From the NCBI RefSeq assembly GCF_900113745.1, contig NZ_FOQL01000003.1, positions 492,229-556,228 on the forward strand: a stretch of 64,000 nt of DNA, given 5' to 3'. Each line of letters opens with the position of its first letter. Position 1 is the stretch's first letter. The translations under genes were made by a program, and so were the position numbers. The notes below the pieces were generated by a model. It was not told the origin of the DNA, did not search any database, and saw nothing but the letters and a program-made list of their open reading frames with translations. The DNA is from Pseudomonas guineae. Its GTDB lineage: Bacteria; Pseudomonadota; Gammaproteobacteria; Pseudomonadales; Pseudomonadaceae. Positions 37,870 through 48,457 of this stretch are shown piece by piece.

Positions 37870-38736
37870 TCATGCGTCAGCCGCAACATCCGCTAAGCCA
37901 GAGAGAAAGTGCGGGCCAAGATAGCGCTTGGGCAAGTCGAACTCCTGCGGATAGTCGACCTGCACCAAATACAACCCATAAGGATGCGCAGTCACCCCAC
38001 CGGTACGGCGCACGCGGGTTTCCAGTACTTCCCGCGCCCACTCAACCGGGCGCTCGCCTGTGCCAATGGCCATCAGTACCCCGGCGAGATTGCGCACCAT
38101 GTGATGCAGGAAGGCATTGGCACGTATATCCAGCACGATAAACCGTCCGTGCTGGAGCACCTCCAGGTGATGCACCGTCTTGACCGGCGATTTAGCCTGG
38201 CACTGACGCGCACGGAAAGCACTGAAGTCATGGGTGCCTATAAATGCCTGGGCAGCCTCACGCATGCGCTCAATGTCCAGTGGACGATGATTCCAAGTCA
38301 CCTCTTCTGCCATATGCGCCGGGCGGATCTGGTCGTTATAAATCACATAACGGTAGCGCCGCGCTTGAGCACAAAAACGTGCATCGAAGTGCGCCGGCAT
38401 CGACTTGGCCCACGTCACACTGATATCACCGGGCAAGTTCATATTCGCGCCCATCACCCAGGCATGCATTGAGCGATCAACCGGCGTATTGAAATGCACC
38501 ACCTGAGCACTGGCATGAACCAACGCATCGGTGCGCCCTGCGCAGCTCAACGTAACTGCAACACCGCCTGCGACTTTGCTCAGGGCTTTTTCCAGCGACT
38601 CTTGGATTGAAGGCACACCGGCACGCTGGCGCTGAAAACCACGATAGCGCGAACCTTTGTACTCAACCCCTAAGGCTATCTTGAAAACGCCAACGGCAGC
38701 CGAGTCGGCTGCCGTTGTAGTAGAACTGTCAGACAT
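37870..38736 (-). CDS. truA: tRNA pseudouridine(38-40) synthase
   Basis: A 288-aa enzyme making pseudouridine at anticodon-arm positions 38-40. The catalytic Asp is in SCAGRTDALVHASAQ near residue 69; RYRYVIYND and HMVRNLAGVLMAIG are other family motifs. An acidic or neutral 15-residue N-terminal extension precedes the core. It begins 3 nt after the fimV stop, so the two are co-transcribed. Confidence 0.96.
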   Translation of the reverse strand: MSDSSTTTAADSAAVGVFKIALGVEYKGSRYRGFQRQRAGVPSIQESLEKALSKVAGGVAVTLSCAGRTDALVHASAQVVHFNTPVDRSMHAWVMGANMNLPGDISVTWAKSMPAHFDARFCAQARRYRYVIYNDQIRPAHMAEEVTWNHRPLDIERMREAAQAFIGTHDFSAFRARQCQAKSPVKTVHHLEVLQHGRFIVLDIRANAFLHHMVRNLAGVLMAIGTGERPVEWAREVLETRVRRTGGVTAHPYGLYLVQVDYPQEFDLPKRYLGPHFLSGLADVAADA

Positions 38737-38739
38737 GTA

Positions 38740-41571
38740 TCAAACCAAGTTAGCGATCAGCTCACGGGCTTCCTGTTGCTGACCGTCGTTACCTTCAGTA
38801 ATGACTTCATCGAGGATGTCACGAGCACCTTCAGTATCGCCCATATCGATGTAGGCGCGAGCCAGATCAAGCTTAGTGGCGGTCTCATCGGTACCCGAGA
38901 GGAAATCGAAGTCATCGTCGTCATCCAGCGCGGCACTGGTAGGAGCAGTACTTGCCGGCACATCCAACTCAGCGGACTGTTGCAGATCATCAGACATCAA
39001 ATCCAACTCAGCGCTGACCTCATCCAATTGAGCCGCAAAACTGTCGCTAGACGGTTGAGTAGGCGCTTCTTCATTCAGTGACAGATCGAAGTCTGCCGAA
39101 AGATCGAAATCGCCCTCCGCTTCTTCTCCTGGCAGATCAAAGCCTGGCTCAGTAACAGCTGAAGTAGAAAGCGGTTCGTCATCCAAACTGAGCAGGAAAT
39201 CATCTTCAGCGGCCGCGGTGGGCTTGGCTGGAGCATCCAGATCCAGACTGAAATCAGCCAAGTCCGCACCTAAATCGAGACCGCCATCGTTGCTATCAGC
39301 AAGGTTCAGACCAAAGTCCAGATCATCAGCTTTGTTATCAGTCCGCGCATCCGGAGAGCTGAAATCCAAATCGCTGTCGAACGACAAGCTATCCAAGTCG
39401 TCTAGAGAAGCATTATTACCAGCGGCCTGCAGATCACGATCCAACTCAGCTTCAAGATCATCTAAGCTGAGATCGAATGCATCATCCTGATTGTCAGCAG
39501 CAGGTTTAGGGCTCGGCTCGTTGAAAGCCAGATCGTCCAGGCTGAAGCTATCCAGACTTTCTTCGGCAGCTGCCGCCGCAGCAAACCCAGCACTGGCAGC
39601 AACGGCCATGGTTGGGTAGCGGGCATTGATTTGATCGAGCTCAGCGGCGCTGCCGCCAATCTCGCGCAGTTCACTTTCCTGACGAGCGAAACCATTACGG
39701 TCACCCATCTCAGCGTAAACCTCCATCAACTTCAGGCGCAGGTCACTGCGCTGCGGCTCATCATTGACAGCCCCTTGCAACAGCTCAGCGGCCTGAGGGA
39801 AACGGCCATACGCGATATAGATATCTGCCTCACCAAGCGCATCACCCGTTTGCGCGGTAACACGCTCTTCATTCGGCAGATCGCTTTGCTGACCATCCAG
39901 GTCTTCAGCCAAGCCTGCAAAACTATCATCCGGCAGATCCAGGCCAGCACCTAAATCGGACGAGTCGTCATCAGTAGCCAGATTTTCCTGCAATTGCGTT
40001 TCCTTCAGTGCATTACGGCGCGACAACATCATCAGCGCTATCAGTAATAGCAGCAGCGCACCACCGCCTGCGGCGCCCAGCAACATAGGATTGGCTAGCA
40101 AATCATCAAGGGAGCCTTCAGCTTGCGGCTCGGCAACCACCGGCGCTTCGACAACCGGTGCGACTGGAGCAGGCACAGGTGCGGCAACAGGCGCGGGCAC
40201 CTCTACCGGGGCAACGGGCTCGGCTGATGCTGCAGGCTCTTCACTGTAATTAAAATCGGTTTCAGCCGTGGCAGCAGGCACTACGGGAGTCGTATCATTA
40301 GGCTCTTGCGGCTCGGCCTCCGGAGCAGGCTCTGCAGGAGCTGCCGGCACTTCAACTGCTACTGGTGTTTCTGGGCCTACAGGCGCAACAACTGGAGCAG
40401 GGGCTTGCCCCTGCACGGCCAGATCCGCCTGCAACTTAGCCATCTGGTCATCTTTCAACTGAATCAGACGCTGCAGCTTATCGAGCTGGCTCTGCAGGTC
40501 AGTCATGCGGCCTTTCAGCTCATCGTTCTCACGACGACTGGAATCCAGGCTTTCCTGGGTCACGGCCAACTTATCATTTAATGCTTTGGTGTCTGCTGCA
40601 CCTTTGTCGCTGCCTGCAGTCGCTTTACCGCTATCAGCTGCAACCAGTTTCAGGCTATCACCGACTTCGACCTTGGCCGGAGCAGCGGCGGCACTGGTAC
40701 GCTTCGTGGCATCCAGCTGGCGGGCGCTCGCAGTGACACTGCGACCTTCACGCCAAGCTGTATTTTGCTCGGTCACCTGAGCGATAGCTTCGCCCTGAGC
40801 ACGCTTCATAACTTGCTGTTCATCCGGTAGGCGCAGTACCTGACCGCTTTTCAGGCGGTTGATGTTGCCACCGATAAAAGCATCTGGATTCAAATCTTGG
40901 ATTGCCAGCATGGCTTGATGCACGCTGCCACCGGCACGTGCACGCTGGGCAATCTCCCAGAGCGTGTCATTGGCAGTGGTTTTGTATTGATTACCGTCTA
41001 ACGGCTTTGCAGTTGACGCTACTTGGACTGCAGGAGCAACAGGAGCAACCGGAGAGACGGATTTAGCCGCCGCATTGGTGGGGCGCGGTGTCGGAGTTTG
41101 TATGCGAGGTGCCGGAGCCGCTGCAGCTACAGGTAACCGTGCAACAGCAGGAGTAACGCTTTGCGGGGTATAAAGCGGGGGATCAAGCAGCAGGGTGTAC
41201 TCACGCAGTAAGCGGCCATTAGGCCAGAGCACCTCTACCAGGAAGTTCAGGTAGGGCTCGCGCATGGGCTTGCTTGAGGTTACCCGAATAACGCTTTTGC
41301 CATTGGGCTTGATTACCGGCGTGAACTTCAGATCCGTCAGAAAATACTGACGATCCACACCTGCCTTGGTGAATGCTTCAGGGGACGCCAGGGTCGGCAA
41401 TAGTTCATTAGAAGCCAGGTCACGCACTTCTAGTAACTCAATCTCAGCCACCAACGGTTGATTTAGCGCTGACTGCAGAGTGACTTCACCCAGCCCCAAC
41501 GCCTGCGCCATACCGGATGACAGCGCCGAAGCAGCTGCGATTGCCAGCACCAGTTTGCGAACCCGAACCAT
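38740..41571 (-). CDS. fimV: FimV, LysM and TPR polar hub protein
   Basis: A 943-aa inner-membrane protein needed for type IV pilus function, polar organisation and cAMP control in Pseudomonas. A signal peptide (MVRVRKLVLAIAAASALSSG) precedes the GLGEVTLQSALNQPL domain, a LysM motif (about 190-255; YKTTANDTLWEIAQRA), a coiled coil (about 325-390), a Pro/Ala/Glu linker, a membrane helix (about 505-525) and an acidic cytoplasmic part with Asp-Leu-rich repeats. The end carries the FimV TPR cap (LDLARAYIDMGDTEGARDIL). The ATG at 41571 is chosen because it starts the signal peptide. Confidence 0.95.
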   Translation of the reverse strand: MVRVRKLVLAIAAASALSSGMAQALGLGEVTLQSALNQPLVAEIELLEVRDLASNELLPTLASPEAFTKAGVDRQYFLTDLKFTPVIKPNGKSVIRVTSSKPMREPYLNFLVEVLWPNGRLLREYTLLLDPPLYTPQSVTPAVARLPVAAAAPAPRIQTPTPRPTNAAAKSVSPVAPVAPAVQVASTAKPLDGNQYKTTANDTLWEIAQRARAGGSVHQAMLAIQDLNPDAFIGGNINRLKSGQVLRLPDEQQVMKRAQGEAIAQVTEQNTAWREGRSVTASARQLDATKRTSAAAAPAKVEVGDSLKLVAADSGKATAGSDKGAADTKALNDKLAVTQESLDSSRRENDELKGRMTDLQSQLDKLQRLIQLKDDQMAKLQADLAVQGQAPAPVVAPVGPETPVAVEVPAAPAEPAPEAEPQEPNDTTPVVPAATAETDFNYSEEPAASAEPVAPVEVPAPVAAPVPAPVAPVVEAPVVAEPQAEGSLDDLLANPMLLGAAGGGALLLLLIALMMLSRRNALKETQLQENLATDDDSSDLGAGLDLPDDSFAGLAEDLDGQQSDLPNEERVTAQTGDALGEADIYIAYGRFPQAAELLQGAVNDEPQRSDLRLKLMEVYAEMGDRNGFARQESELREIGGSAAELDQINARYPTMAVAASAGFAAAAAAEESLDSFSLDDLAFNEPSPKPAADNQDDAFDLSLDDLEAELDRDLQAAGNNASLDDLDSLSFDSDLDFSSPDARTDNKADDLDFGLNLADSNDGGLDLGADLADFSLDLDAPAKPTAAAEDDFLLSLDDEPLSTSAVTEPGFDLPGEEAEGDFDLSADFDLSLNEEAPTQPSSDSFAAQLDEVSAELDLMSDDLQQSAELDVPASTAPTSAALDDDDDFDFLSGTDETATKLDLARAYIDMGDTEGARDILDEVITEGNDGQQQEARELIANLV

Positions 41572-41725
41572 AGCGTTATCCCTTGTTTTATCTTTTTTTC
41601 TCGACCAGCGAGAGGATCTTGAAAATTGCTGCCTATCACGCCCTAAGGCGCAACCCCATTCAGCAATTAACTCAGCCAGTATTGCCAAGCTCGAAAGATT
41701 CTTCAAATTTCTAGCTAAGTATCTT

Positions 41726-42736
41726 TTACAGATAGTGTTTTATCAACAACTCGGCCAATTGCACAGCATTCAGGGCCGCGCCTTTTCTCACATTATCAGA
41801 CGCAATCCACAAATTGAGTTCAGCAGGGTCATCCAAACCGGCGCGTACTCGACCCACGTAGACAACATCCTGACCCACCGCGTCGCCAACCACTGTTGGA
41901 TAATCATCCAACTCCACCAACTCCACTGCCGTCGCACTATCCAACGCGGCATAGACCTGCTTGATGTCGATACTCGATTCAGCCTGAAGCGAGACACTCA
42001 AACTGTCGCCAAAAAACACGGGAACCTGAATACAGGTCACAGACACATGCACCGTCGGGATGACCAGCAGCTCTTGGATCTCAGCAGCAATCTGCCGCTC
42101 CAGCCTGGAGTGCCCCTCACTGTCGGTCTGCTCTACCTGGGCCAACACATTGAACGCCATTTGCCGATCAAACAGACGAGGTTCAAGCGAGCGCCCATTT
42201 AGCAATTCCGCAGTTTGCCGCGCCAACTCAGCGATACCTTCACGACCGCGACTGGATACGGCCAAACAAGCAGTCACCGTGAGGCGACGAATCTTAATCT
42301 GCTCAGGTAAAGCCGCCAGCACAGTTGCCAACGCAACAGCCGGCGCACTTGGGCTGGTCAATACGTAAGGTGAAGCCACAGCGGCCAGCACCTGCGCATT
42401 GGCCTCAGGCACTACCCGCGGCGCCTGTGCGACCGGCAAGCCACTGGCCAAATCAATAACCGCACAGCCTGCAGCACCCGCCTGCAGCGCGTACTTCTGC
42501 GTGACCTTGCTACCCGCCGCAAAGAACGCCAAGCGCACGCTGGAGAAATCAAAGGTCTCCAGGTCTTTTACCCGCAGGTTCTTACCCTTATAAGGCACAG
42601 AACTTCCCGCAGACTCGCCACTGGCGATCACGTGCAAATTGGCCACGGGGAATTCGCGCTCCTCCAGCAATTGCACCAGGGCTTCGCCAACGCTTCCGGT
42701 GGCGCCAATTACGGCAATATCAAAGGTACGGGTCAT
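41726..42736 (-). CDS. Asd paralog lacking the catalytic cysteine
   Basis: A 336-aa protein of the aspartate-semialdehyde dehydrogenase family. The NADP-binding start IAVIGATGSVGEALVQLLE is intact, but the active-site N-C-T/S segment is replaced by SPSAP at residues 128-132, so the Cys nucleophile is Ala131. The later SSRGREG region also departs from the QAVSGAG pattern. It resembles E. coli Usg, a non-catalytic paralog of unknown role. It sits between asd and fimV in the same direction, with a terminator-like hairpin (42792-42845) upstream. Confidence 0.9.
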   Translation of the reverse strand: MTRTFDIAVIGATGSVGEALVQLLEEREFPVANLHVIASGESAGSSVPYKGKNLRVKDLETFDFSSVRLAFFAAGSKVTQKYALQAGAAGCAVIDLASGLPVAQAPRVVPEANAQVLAAVASPYVLTSPSAPAVALATVLAALPEQIKIRRLTVTACLAVSSRGREGIAELARQTAELLNGRSLEPRLFDRQMAFNVLAQVEQTDSEGHSRLERQIAAEIQELLVIPTVHVSVTCIQVPVFFGDSLSVSLQAESSIDIKQVYAALDSATAVELVELDDYPTVVGDAVGQDVVYVGRVRAGLDDPAELNLWIASDNVRKGAALNAVQLAELLIKHYL

Positions 42737-42791
42737 GGCAAGGCTCGCAGAAATAAGCCCAGCACTGTATAGCCGGGCCTAACAAATGCAA

Positions 42792-42845
42792 AGGAGCGGA
42801 CTGCTGAGCATTCGATTTGACTCGAACACCCTGCAGCCCGCTCCT
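42792..42845 (-). terminator. Terminator-like stem after asd
   Basis: Minus strand AGGAGCGGGCTGC pairs with GCAGTCCGCTCCT across 13 positions (one G-T), enclosing a second small stem (TTCGA/TCGAA). A short TTT follows. It lies about 35 nt past the asd stop and would separate asd from its paralog. Confidence 0.55.
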
Positions 42846-42880
42846 CATTTATTACGCAATAACGCCTCAGCGCTGCGCTA

Positions 42881-43993
42881 TTAACGCTCCAGCAGGATAC
42901 GCAGCATGCGCCGCAGCGGCTCGGCAGCGCCCCACAGCAACTGGTCGCCAACGGTAAATGCACCCAAGTACTGCGAACCCATATTGAGCTTACGTAGGCG
43001 ACCGACCGGCACGCTCAGGGTGCCCGTCACGGCAGTCGGGCCTAGATCACGAATGCTCGCTTCACGCTGGTTCGGTACCAATTTGACCCACGGATTGTGC
43101 TGACTGATCAAACCTTCAATGTCCGACAGCGGCACGTCTTTATTCAGCTTGATGGTCAGCGCCTGGCTGTGGCAACGCATCGCGCCGATGCGCACGCACA
43201 GCCCATCGACCGGGATCGGGTTCTTGAAGCGACCAAGAATCTTGTTGGTTTCTGCCTGAGCTTTCCACTCTTCACGGCTCTGCCCATTCGGCAGCTCCTT
43301 GTCGATATAAGGAATCAGGCTGCCGGCCAGCGGCACGCCAAAGTTGTCGACCGGGAAGGCATCGCCGCGCATGGCCTCGGCAACTTTGCGATCGATGTCG
43401 AGGATGGCGCTGGCCGGGTCAGCCAACTCATCAGCAACCGAACCGTGAATCGCGCCCATCTGCTTGATCAATTCGCGCATATTCTGTGCGCCAGCGCCGC
43501 TCGCAGCCTGATAGGTCATGGCGCTCATCCACTCGACCAGCCCGGCTTCGTATAAACCGCCCAACGCCATCAGCATCAAGCTGACGGTGCAGTTGCCGCC
43601 GATGTAATCCTTGGTACCGGCATCGAGCTGCTGATCGATCACCTTACGGTTGACCGGATCTAGCACGATCACCGAGCTGTCGCTCATGCGCAACGACGAC
43701 GCCGCATCGATCCAGTAGCCCTGCCAACCGGCTTCGCGCAGCTTGGGGAAGACCTCATTGGTGTAGTCGCCACCCTGACAGGTCAGGATCACGTCGAGGC
43801 TTTTCAGCTCGTCAATGCTGTAGGCATCTTTTAGCGCAGCCGTTTCCTTGCCAATCGCCGGGCCTTGACCGCCAACATTGGAGGTGGTGAAGAATACCGG
43901 TTCGATCAAGTCGAAATCCTGCTCTTCCAGCATGCGTTGCATCAGCACGGAACCGACCATGCCACGCCAACCGATCAGACCTACACGTTTCAT
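42881..43993 (-). CDS. asd: Aspartate-semialdehyde dehydrogenase
   Basis: A 370-aa NADPH enzyme that reduces aspartyl phosphate to the semialdehyde, feeding lysine, threonine, methionine and diaminopimelate synthesis. The NADP site is [17 protein letters not shown]; the catalytic Cys135 lies in GGNCTVSL, and the substrate motif in [15 protein letters not shown]. The ATG at 43993 gives the family start [11 protein letters not shown]; length equals other pseudomonad Asd. It follows leuB with 55 nt between. Confidence 0.97.
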   Translation of the reverse strand: MKRVGLIGWRGMVGSVLMQRMLEEQDFDLIEPVFFTTSNVGGQGPAIGKETAALKDAYSIDELKSLDVILTCQGGDYTNEVFPKLREAGWQGYWIDAASSLRMSDSSVIVLDPVNRKVIDQQLDAGTKDYIGGNCTVSLMLMALGGLYEAGLVEWMSAMTYQAASGAGAQNMRELIKQMGAIHGSVADELADPASAILDIDRKVAEAMRGDAFPVDNFGVPLAGSLIPYIDKELPNGQSREEWKAQAETNKILGRFKNPIPVDGLCVRIGAMRCHSQALTIKLNKDVPLSDIEGLISQHNPWVKLVPNQREASIRDLGPTAVTGTLSVPVGRLRKLNMGSQYLGAFTVGDQLLWGAAEPLRRMLRILLER

Positions 43994-44048
43994 AACCACT
44001 ACACCTATATAAGCTGACCGCCGGAGACCGTCCGACGGGCCAGGAAGA

Positions 44049-45131
44049 TTACAGACTGCGTAACGCTTCGACTACTGCATCGCCCATTGCTGTGGTGCCG
44101 ACCTTGGTCGTACCGGCGCTGTAAATATCACCGGTACGCAGGCCCTGATCCAGAACGTTGCTCACCGCCAGCTCGATCGCATCGGCTGCAGCCGTCTGGT
44201 TGAAGCTGTAACGCAACATCATCGACACCGACAGGATGGTCGCCAACGGGTTGGCAATGCCCTGTCCGGCGATATCCGGCGCGCTGCCGTGGCACGGTTC
44301 GTACATGCCTTTGTTGTTGGCATCCAGCGAAGCGGACGGCAGCATGCCGATGGAACCAGTAAGCATGGAAGCCTCATCCGACAAAATGTCGCCAAACAGA
44401 TTGTCGGTGACCATTACATCGAACTGCTTGGGCGCGCGCACCAGCTGCATCGCAGCGTTATCGACGTACATGTGGCTGAGTTCGACGTCCGGATAATCCT
44501 TGGCTACCTCAATGACCACGGTGCGCCACAGTTGGCTGGACGCCAGTACATTGGCCTTGTCCACCGAGCAAAGCTTCTTGCCGCGCACACGGGCCATGTC
44601 AAAACCAACACGAGCAATCCTGCGGATTTCACTCTCGCTGTAAGGCAAGGTGTCATAGGCCATCCGCTCGCCGTTCTCCAGCACTTTGCTTTCACGCGGC
44701 TGACCAAAATAGATGCCGCCGGTCAGTTCGCGGACGATGAGGATGTCCAAGCCGGCAACGATTTCGCGCTTGAGGCTGGACGCATCGGCCAGTTGCGGAT
44801 AGAGGATGGCCGGACGCAGATTGCCAAACAGGCCCAGCTGCGAACGAATCTTCAGCAGACCGCGCTCTGGACGAATAGCTGGGTCGATGGCATCCCATTT
44901 CGGACCGCCTACGGCACCCAGCAGAATGGCATCAGCGGCCTTAGCACGGGCCAAGGTTTCGTCAGCCAACGGCACACCGTAACGGTCGATGGCTGCACCA
45001 CCGAGGTCATCAAAGCTCAACTCAAAACCCAGACTGTACTTTTCGTTGGCCAGGTTCAGCACTTTGACCGCTTCGGCCATGATTTCCGGGCCAATACCGT
45101 CACCGGGGAGAATCAGAATTTGCTTGGACAT
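44049..45131 (-). CDS. leuB: 3-isopropylmalate dehydrogenase
   Basis: A 360-aa NAD-dependent enzyme that oxidises and decarboxylates 3-isopropylmalate in leucine synthesis. Motifs are [19 protein letters not shown], the substrate arginines in [21 protein letters not shown] and YFGQPRESK, and [30 protein letters not shown]. The length is standard. It is third in leuC-leuD-leuB, 50 nt after leuD. Confidence 0.97.
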   Translation of the reverse strand: MSKQILILPGDGIGPEIMAEAVKVLNLANEKYSLGFELSFDDLGGAAIDRYGVPLADETLARAKAADAILLGAVGGPKWDAIDPAIRPERGLLKIRSQLGLFGNLRPAILYPQLADASSLKREIVAGLDILIVRELTGGIYFGQPRESKVLENGERMAYDTLPYSESEIRRIARVGFDMARVRGKKLCSVDKANVLASSQLWRTVVIEVAKDYPDVELSHMYVDNAAMQLVRAPKQFDVMVTDNLFGDILSDEASMLTGSIGMLPSASLDANNKGMYEPCHGSAPDIAGQGIANPLATILSVSMMLRYSFNQTAAADAIELAVSNVLDQGLRTGDIYSAGTTKVGTTAMGDAVVEALRSL

Positions 45132-45181
45132 GTTCTTCTCAACTCACTAAGCGGCGAATGACCGATGCACTCGCCCACTGA

Positions 45182-45829
45182 TTACTTGATGGCGCCAAAC
45201 AGCCAAGGGCTGCGCTGCTGATACGTGCTTTCAAAGGTTTTGATCACATCGCTGTCTTTCAAGGTCAAACCGATATCGTCGAGGCCATTAAGCAGGCAGT
45301 GCTTACGGAAGGCATCCACCTCAAAGCTGTATTGCACGCCATCCGGACGGGTCACGGTTTGCGCAGCCAGGTCGACGGTCAGCTGATAACCAACGCTAGC
45401 TTCAGCCTGCTGGAACAGCGCATCGACTTCAGCCTCCTTGAGAATGATCGGCAACAGCCCGTTCTTGAAGCTGTTGTTGAAGAAAATGTCAGCAAAGCTC
45501 GGCGCGATAATGGCGCGGAAGCCGTATTCTTCCAGCGCCCAGGGCGCGTGTTCACGGCTTGACCCACAGCCGAAGTTCTCCCGCGCCAGCAGCACGCTGG
45601 CGCCTTGGTAACGCGCAAAGTTCAGTACGAACTCTTGATTGAGCGGGCGCGTGGAGTTGTCCTGATTCGGCTGACCGATATCGTGGTAGCGCCACTCATC
45701 GAACAGGTTCGGGCCGAAACCGCTGCGCTTGATCGATTTCAAGAACTGCTTAGGGATAATCTGGTCGGTGTCGACGTTGGCGCGATCCAGTGGAGCGACC
45801 AGGCCGGTGTGTTGAGTAAAAGCTTTCAT
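45182..45829 (-). CDS. leuD: 3-isopropylmalate dehydratase small subunit
   Basis: A 215-aa subunit that forms isopropylmalate isomerase with LeuC. Hallmarks are [15 protein letters not shown] near the start and [18 protein letters not shown] (about 70-87). It is 10 nt from the end of leuC, so the two are co-expressed for complex assembly. Confidence 0.97.
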   Translation of the reverse strand: MKAFTQHTGLVAPLDRANVDTDQIIPKQFLKSIKRSGFGPNLFDEWRYHDIGQPNQDNSTRPLNQEFVLNFARYQGASVLLARENFGCGSSREHAPWALEEYGFRAIIAPSFADIFFNNSFKNGLLPIILKEAEVDALFQQAEASVGYQLTVDLAAQTVTRPDGVQYSFEVDAFRKHCLLNGLDDIGLTLKDSDVIKTFESTYQQRSPWLFGAIK

Positions 45830-45839
45830 AGTCGAGTCC

Positions 45840-47267
45840 TCAGGCCTGGATCAATTCACGCACATCAATAAAGCGACCGGTCACAGCAGCGGCTGCTGCC
45901 ATGGCTGGGCTGACCAAATGAGTACGCCCACCGGCGCCCTGACGGCCTTCGAAGTTTCGGTTGGAGGTAGACGCGCAATGCTCACCATTGCCGAGCTTGT
46001 CTGGATTCATCGCCAGGCACATGGAGCAGCCTGGCTCACGCCATTCAAAGCCGGCTTCGATAAAGATCTTGTCCAGACCTTCTTTTTCCGCCTGGGCTTT
46101 AACCAGGCCGGAGCCCGGCACCACCATGGCCTGCTTAATAGTCGCGGCCACTTTGCGGCCCCTGGCCACTTCAGCGGCCGCGCGCAGGTCTTCAATGCGT
46201 GAGTTGGTGCAAGAGCCGATAAAGACGCGGTCCAGTTGGATATCAGTGATCGCCTGATTGGCCTGCAGGCCCATGTACTTTAGCGCGCGGGTAATTGAAT
46301 CCTTCTTCACCGGGTCGCTCTCAACCGCCGGGTCCGGCACCTTCTGATCGACGGCCAAGACCATTTCCGGCGAAGTACCCCAGCTGACTTGTGGCTTGAT
46401 GTCTTCGGCGCGCAACTCAACCACGGTGTCAAACTGTGCATCAGCGTCGGACACCAGGTCCTGCCACTGTGCCACGGCTTGGGCCCAATCCGCGCCTTTC
46501 GGTGCAAACGGACGCCCTTCGACGTAAGCGATGGTCTTCTCATCCACCGCCACCAGCCCGACGCGAGCACCGGCCTCGATAGACATGTTGCAGATGGTCA
46601 TGCGCCCTTCCAGCGACAACTCACGAATGGCGCTACCGGCGAACTCCAGCGCATGGCCATTGCCGCCCGCGGTGCCGATCTTGCCGATGATGGCGAGGAC
46701 GATGTCCTTGGCGGTGACACCGAACGGCAGCTGGCCTTCAACGCGCACCTGCATGTTCTTCATTTTTTTTGCCACCAGGCACTGGGTTGCCAGTACATGC
46801 TCAACTTCGGAAGTGCCGATGCCATGGGCCAATGCGCCAAACGCACCGTGGGTCGAGGTGTGCGAGTCGCCGCAGACCACGGTCATGCCCGGCAAGGTCG
46901 CACCCTGCTCCGGGCCGACCACGTGGACGATGCCCTGACGGATGTCGTTCATCTTGAATTCGAGGATGCCGTATTCGTCGCAGTTCTCATCCAGGGTTTG
47001 CACCTGAATCCGCGACACTTCATCAGCGATAGCTTCTAGGCCGCCCTGACGCTCAGCCTTGGTGGTCGGCACGTTGTGATCCGGGGTGGCGATGTTAGCG
47101 TCGATGCGCCACGGCTTGCGGCTGGCCAGACGCAACCCTTCGAAGGCCTGCGGCGAGGTCACTTCGTGGAGGATATGGCGGTCGATGTAGATCAGCGACG
47201 AACCATCGTCACGGCGCTTCACTTCGTGCATTTCCCAGAGCTTGTCGTAGAGCGTTTTGCCGGCCAT
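45840..47267 (-). CDS. leuC: 3-isopropylmalate dehydratase large subunit
   Basis: A 475-aa aconitase-family subunit. The 4Fe-4S ligands are Cys in [11 protein letters not shown] and the pair in [34 protein letters not shown] is the conserved substrate segment. The ATG at 47267 ([16 protein letters not shown]) has GAGGGA 7 nt upstream and fits the family. It heads the leuCDB unit and is divergent from a LysR gene; a promoter and operator-like repeat sit between (47330-47379). Confidence 0.97.
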   Translation of the reverse strand: MAGKTLYDKLWEMHEVKRRDDGSSLIYIDRHILHEVTSPQAFEGLRLASRKPWRIDANIATPDHNVPTTKAERQGGLEAIADEVSRIQVQTLDENCDEYGILEFKMNDIRQGIVHVVGPEQGATLPGMTVVCGDSHTSTHGAFGALAHGIGTSEVEHVLATQCLVAKKMKNMQVRVEGQLPFGVTAKDIVLAIIGKIGTAGGNGHALEFAGSAIRELSLEGRMTICNMSIEAGARVGLVAVDEKTIAYVEGRPFAPKGADWAQAVAQWQDLVSDADAQFDTVVELRAEDIKPQVSWGTSPEMVLAVDQKVPDPAVESDPVKKDSITRALKYMGLQANQAITDIQLDRVFIGSCTNSRIEDLRAAAEVARGRKVAATIKQAMVVPGSGLVKAQAEKEGLDKIFIEAGFEWREPGCSMCLAMNPDKLGNGEHCASTSNRNFEGRQGAGGRTHLVSPAMAAAAAVTGRFIDVRELIQA

Positions 47268-47329
47268 CAGCGATTCCCTCATTTGCGTGTTTCTGTGCCT
47301 GGGCAAATAGCCCTTTGGCTTATGGGGTA

Positions 47330-47379
47330 ATCCTATGGGCTTAGGACAAATTACTCAAATTCATATTTTTCATCATATG
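47330..47379 (-). promoter_or_regulatory. leuC promoter with LysR-type operator
   Basis: Minus strand TTGAGT (47353-47358) and TAGGAT (47330-47335) are 17 nt apart. Just upstream, CATAT (47362-47366) and ATATG (47375-47379) form an inverted repeat that extends to 8 bp with one mismatch. The placement near -40 to -60 suits activation by the divergent LysR protein. Confidence 0.5.
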
Positions 47380-47453
47380 GATTCCATTAGGGAATACGGA
47401 TAGATTACGACGCAGACAGCATTCCTACTCTGCACACCCCCAGGGGCTACTTA

Positions 47454-48347
47454 ATGGATCTCGCCACCCTCAATGCCTTTATTGCGATTGCCGAGCTGGG
47501 CAGCTTTTCTGAAGCCGCTGAGCGTTTACACCTGACCCAACCAGCCGTCAGCAAGCGCATCGCCAGCCTGGAGCAGCAGCTCAACGTGCGCCTGTTCGAT
47601 CGCCTGGGCCGCGAGGTCAGCCTGACCGAAGCCGGCCGTGCGTTGCTGCCGCGGGCTTATCAAATCCTCAATGTGCTGGACGATACACGCCGCGCATTGA
47701 CCAACCTGAATGGCGAGATCAGCGGCCGCCTGACCCTCGCAACCAGCCATCACATTGGCCTGCACCGCTTGCCGCCATTGCTACGCACCTTTACCCGTGC
47801 GCACCCGCAAGTGGCGCTGGACATCCAGTTTCTCGACTCTGAAGTGGCCTATGAAGAGGTACTGCATGGTCGCGCCGAACTGGCGGTGATCACCCTCGCC
47901 CCGGAAACCCGCGAGCCAGTGCATGCGGTACCGGTATGGGACGACCCGCTGGATTTTGTTGCCGCCCCCGAGCATGAGCTGGCGCGCAATGGTGCGATCA
48001 GCCTGGCCGACATTGCCCACCACCCGGCGGTCTTTCCCGGGGGCAACACCTTTACCCATCATATTGTGCAACGCCTGTTCGAGGCCCAGGGCCTGACCCC
48101 GAATATCGCCATGAGCACCAACTACTTGGAAACCATCAAGATGATGGTTTCCATCGGCCTGGCCTGGAGCGTTCTGCCGCGCACCATGCTCGACGACCAG
48201 GTTGCGCGCTTACCGTTACCTGGCATCCAACTGACGCGCCAGCTAGGCTACATTTCACACACCGAACGCACTCTATCGAATGCCGCGCGGGCCTTTATGG
48301 ACCTTCTCGACGCCCAACGTGATGACCTTGCACAGGCCACCCCCTAA
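47454..48347 (+). CDS. LysR-family transcriptional regulator
   Basis: A 297-aa regulator. The N-terminal winged helix-turn-helix is SFSEAAERLHLTQPAVSKRIASLEQQL (about 17-43), and residues 90-295 form the effector-binding domain. It is divergent from leuC with 186 bp between starts, so the leu operon is its likely target, though no LeuO or LeuR family name can be assigned. The start MDLATLNAFIAIAELGSFS is standard for the family. Confidence 0.93.
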   Translation: MDLATLNAFIAIAELGSFSEAAERLHLTQPAVSKRIASLEQQLNVRLFDRLGREVSLTEAGRALLPRAYQILNVLDDTRRALTNLNGEISGRLTLATSHHIGLHRLPPLLRTFTRAHPQVALDIQFLDSEVAYEEVLHGRAELAVITLAPETREPVHAVPVWDDPLDFVAAPEHELARNGAISLADIAHHPAVFPGGNTFTHHIVQRLFEAQGLTPNIAMSTNYLETIKMMVSIGLAWSVLPRTMLDDQVARLPLPGIQLTRQLGYISHTERTLSNAARAFMDLLDAQRDDLAQATP

Positions 48348-48385
48348 GGGCTAACGTGGCTTATAACGATAAGAAAGGTTTGTGC

Positions 48386-48457
48386 ATGACTCAGCCCATT
48401 TGTTTGGCCAACGACCAAGAAGCCTGCGAATACGAAGGAAGCGTTGGTCGTGGCTAA
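48386..48457 (+). CDS. Possible 23-aa leader peptide overlapping next gene
   Basis: The frame ATG at 48386 to TAA at 48455-48457 encodes MTQPICLANDQEACEYEGSV and three more residues. An AAGAAAGG site lies 7 nt before the ATG. Its stop overlaps the GTG start (48450) of the five-PAS gene by 8 nt in another frame, a layout that would couple translation. It may equally be chance. Confidence 0.3.
   Translation: MTQPICLANDQEACEYEGSVGRG

Noticed and set aside
39000..39560. Asp/Leu-rich repeats in fimV as a separate repeat element
   Set aside because: They are the normal acidic cytoplasmic region of FimV, not a DNA repeat.
44289..45161. 290-codon plus-strand frame opposite leuB
   Set aside because: Shadow frame; leuB is complete and standard.
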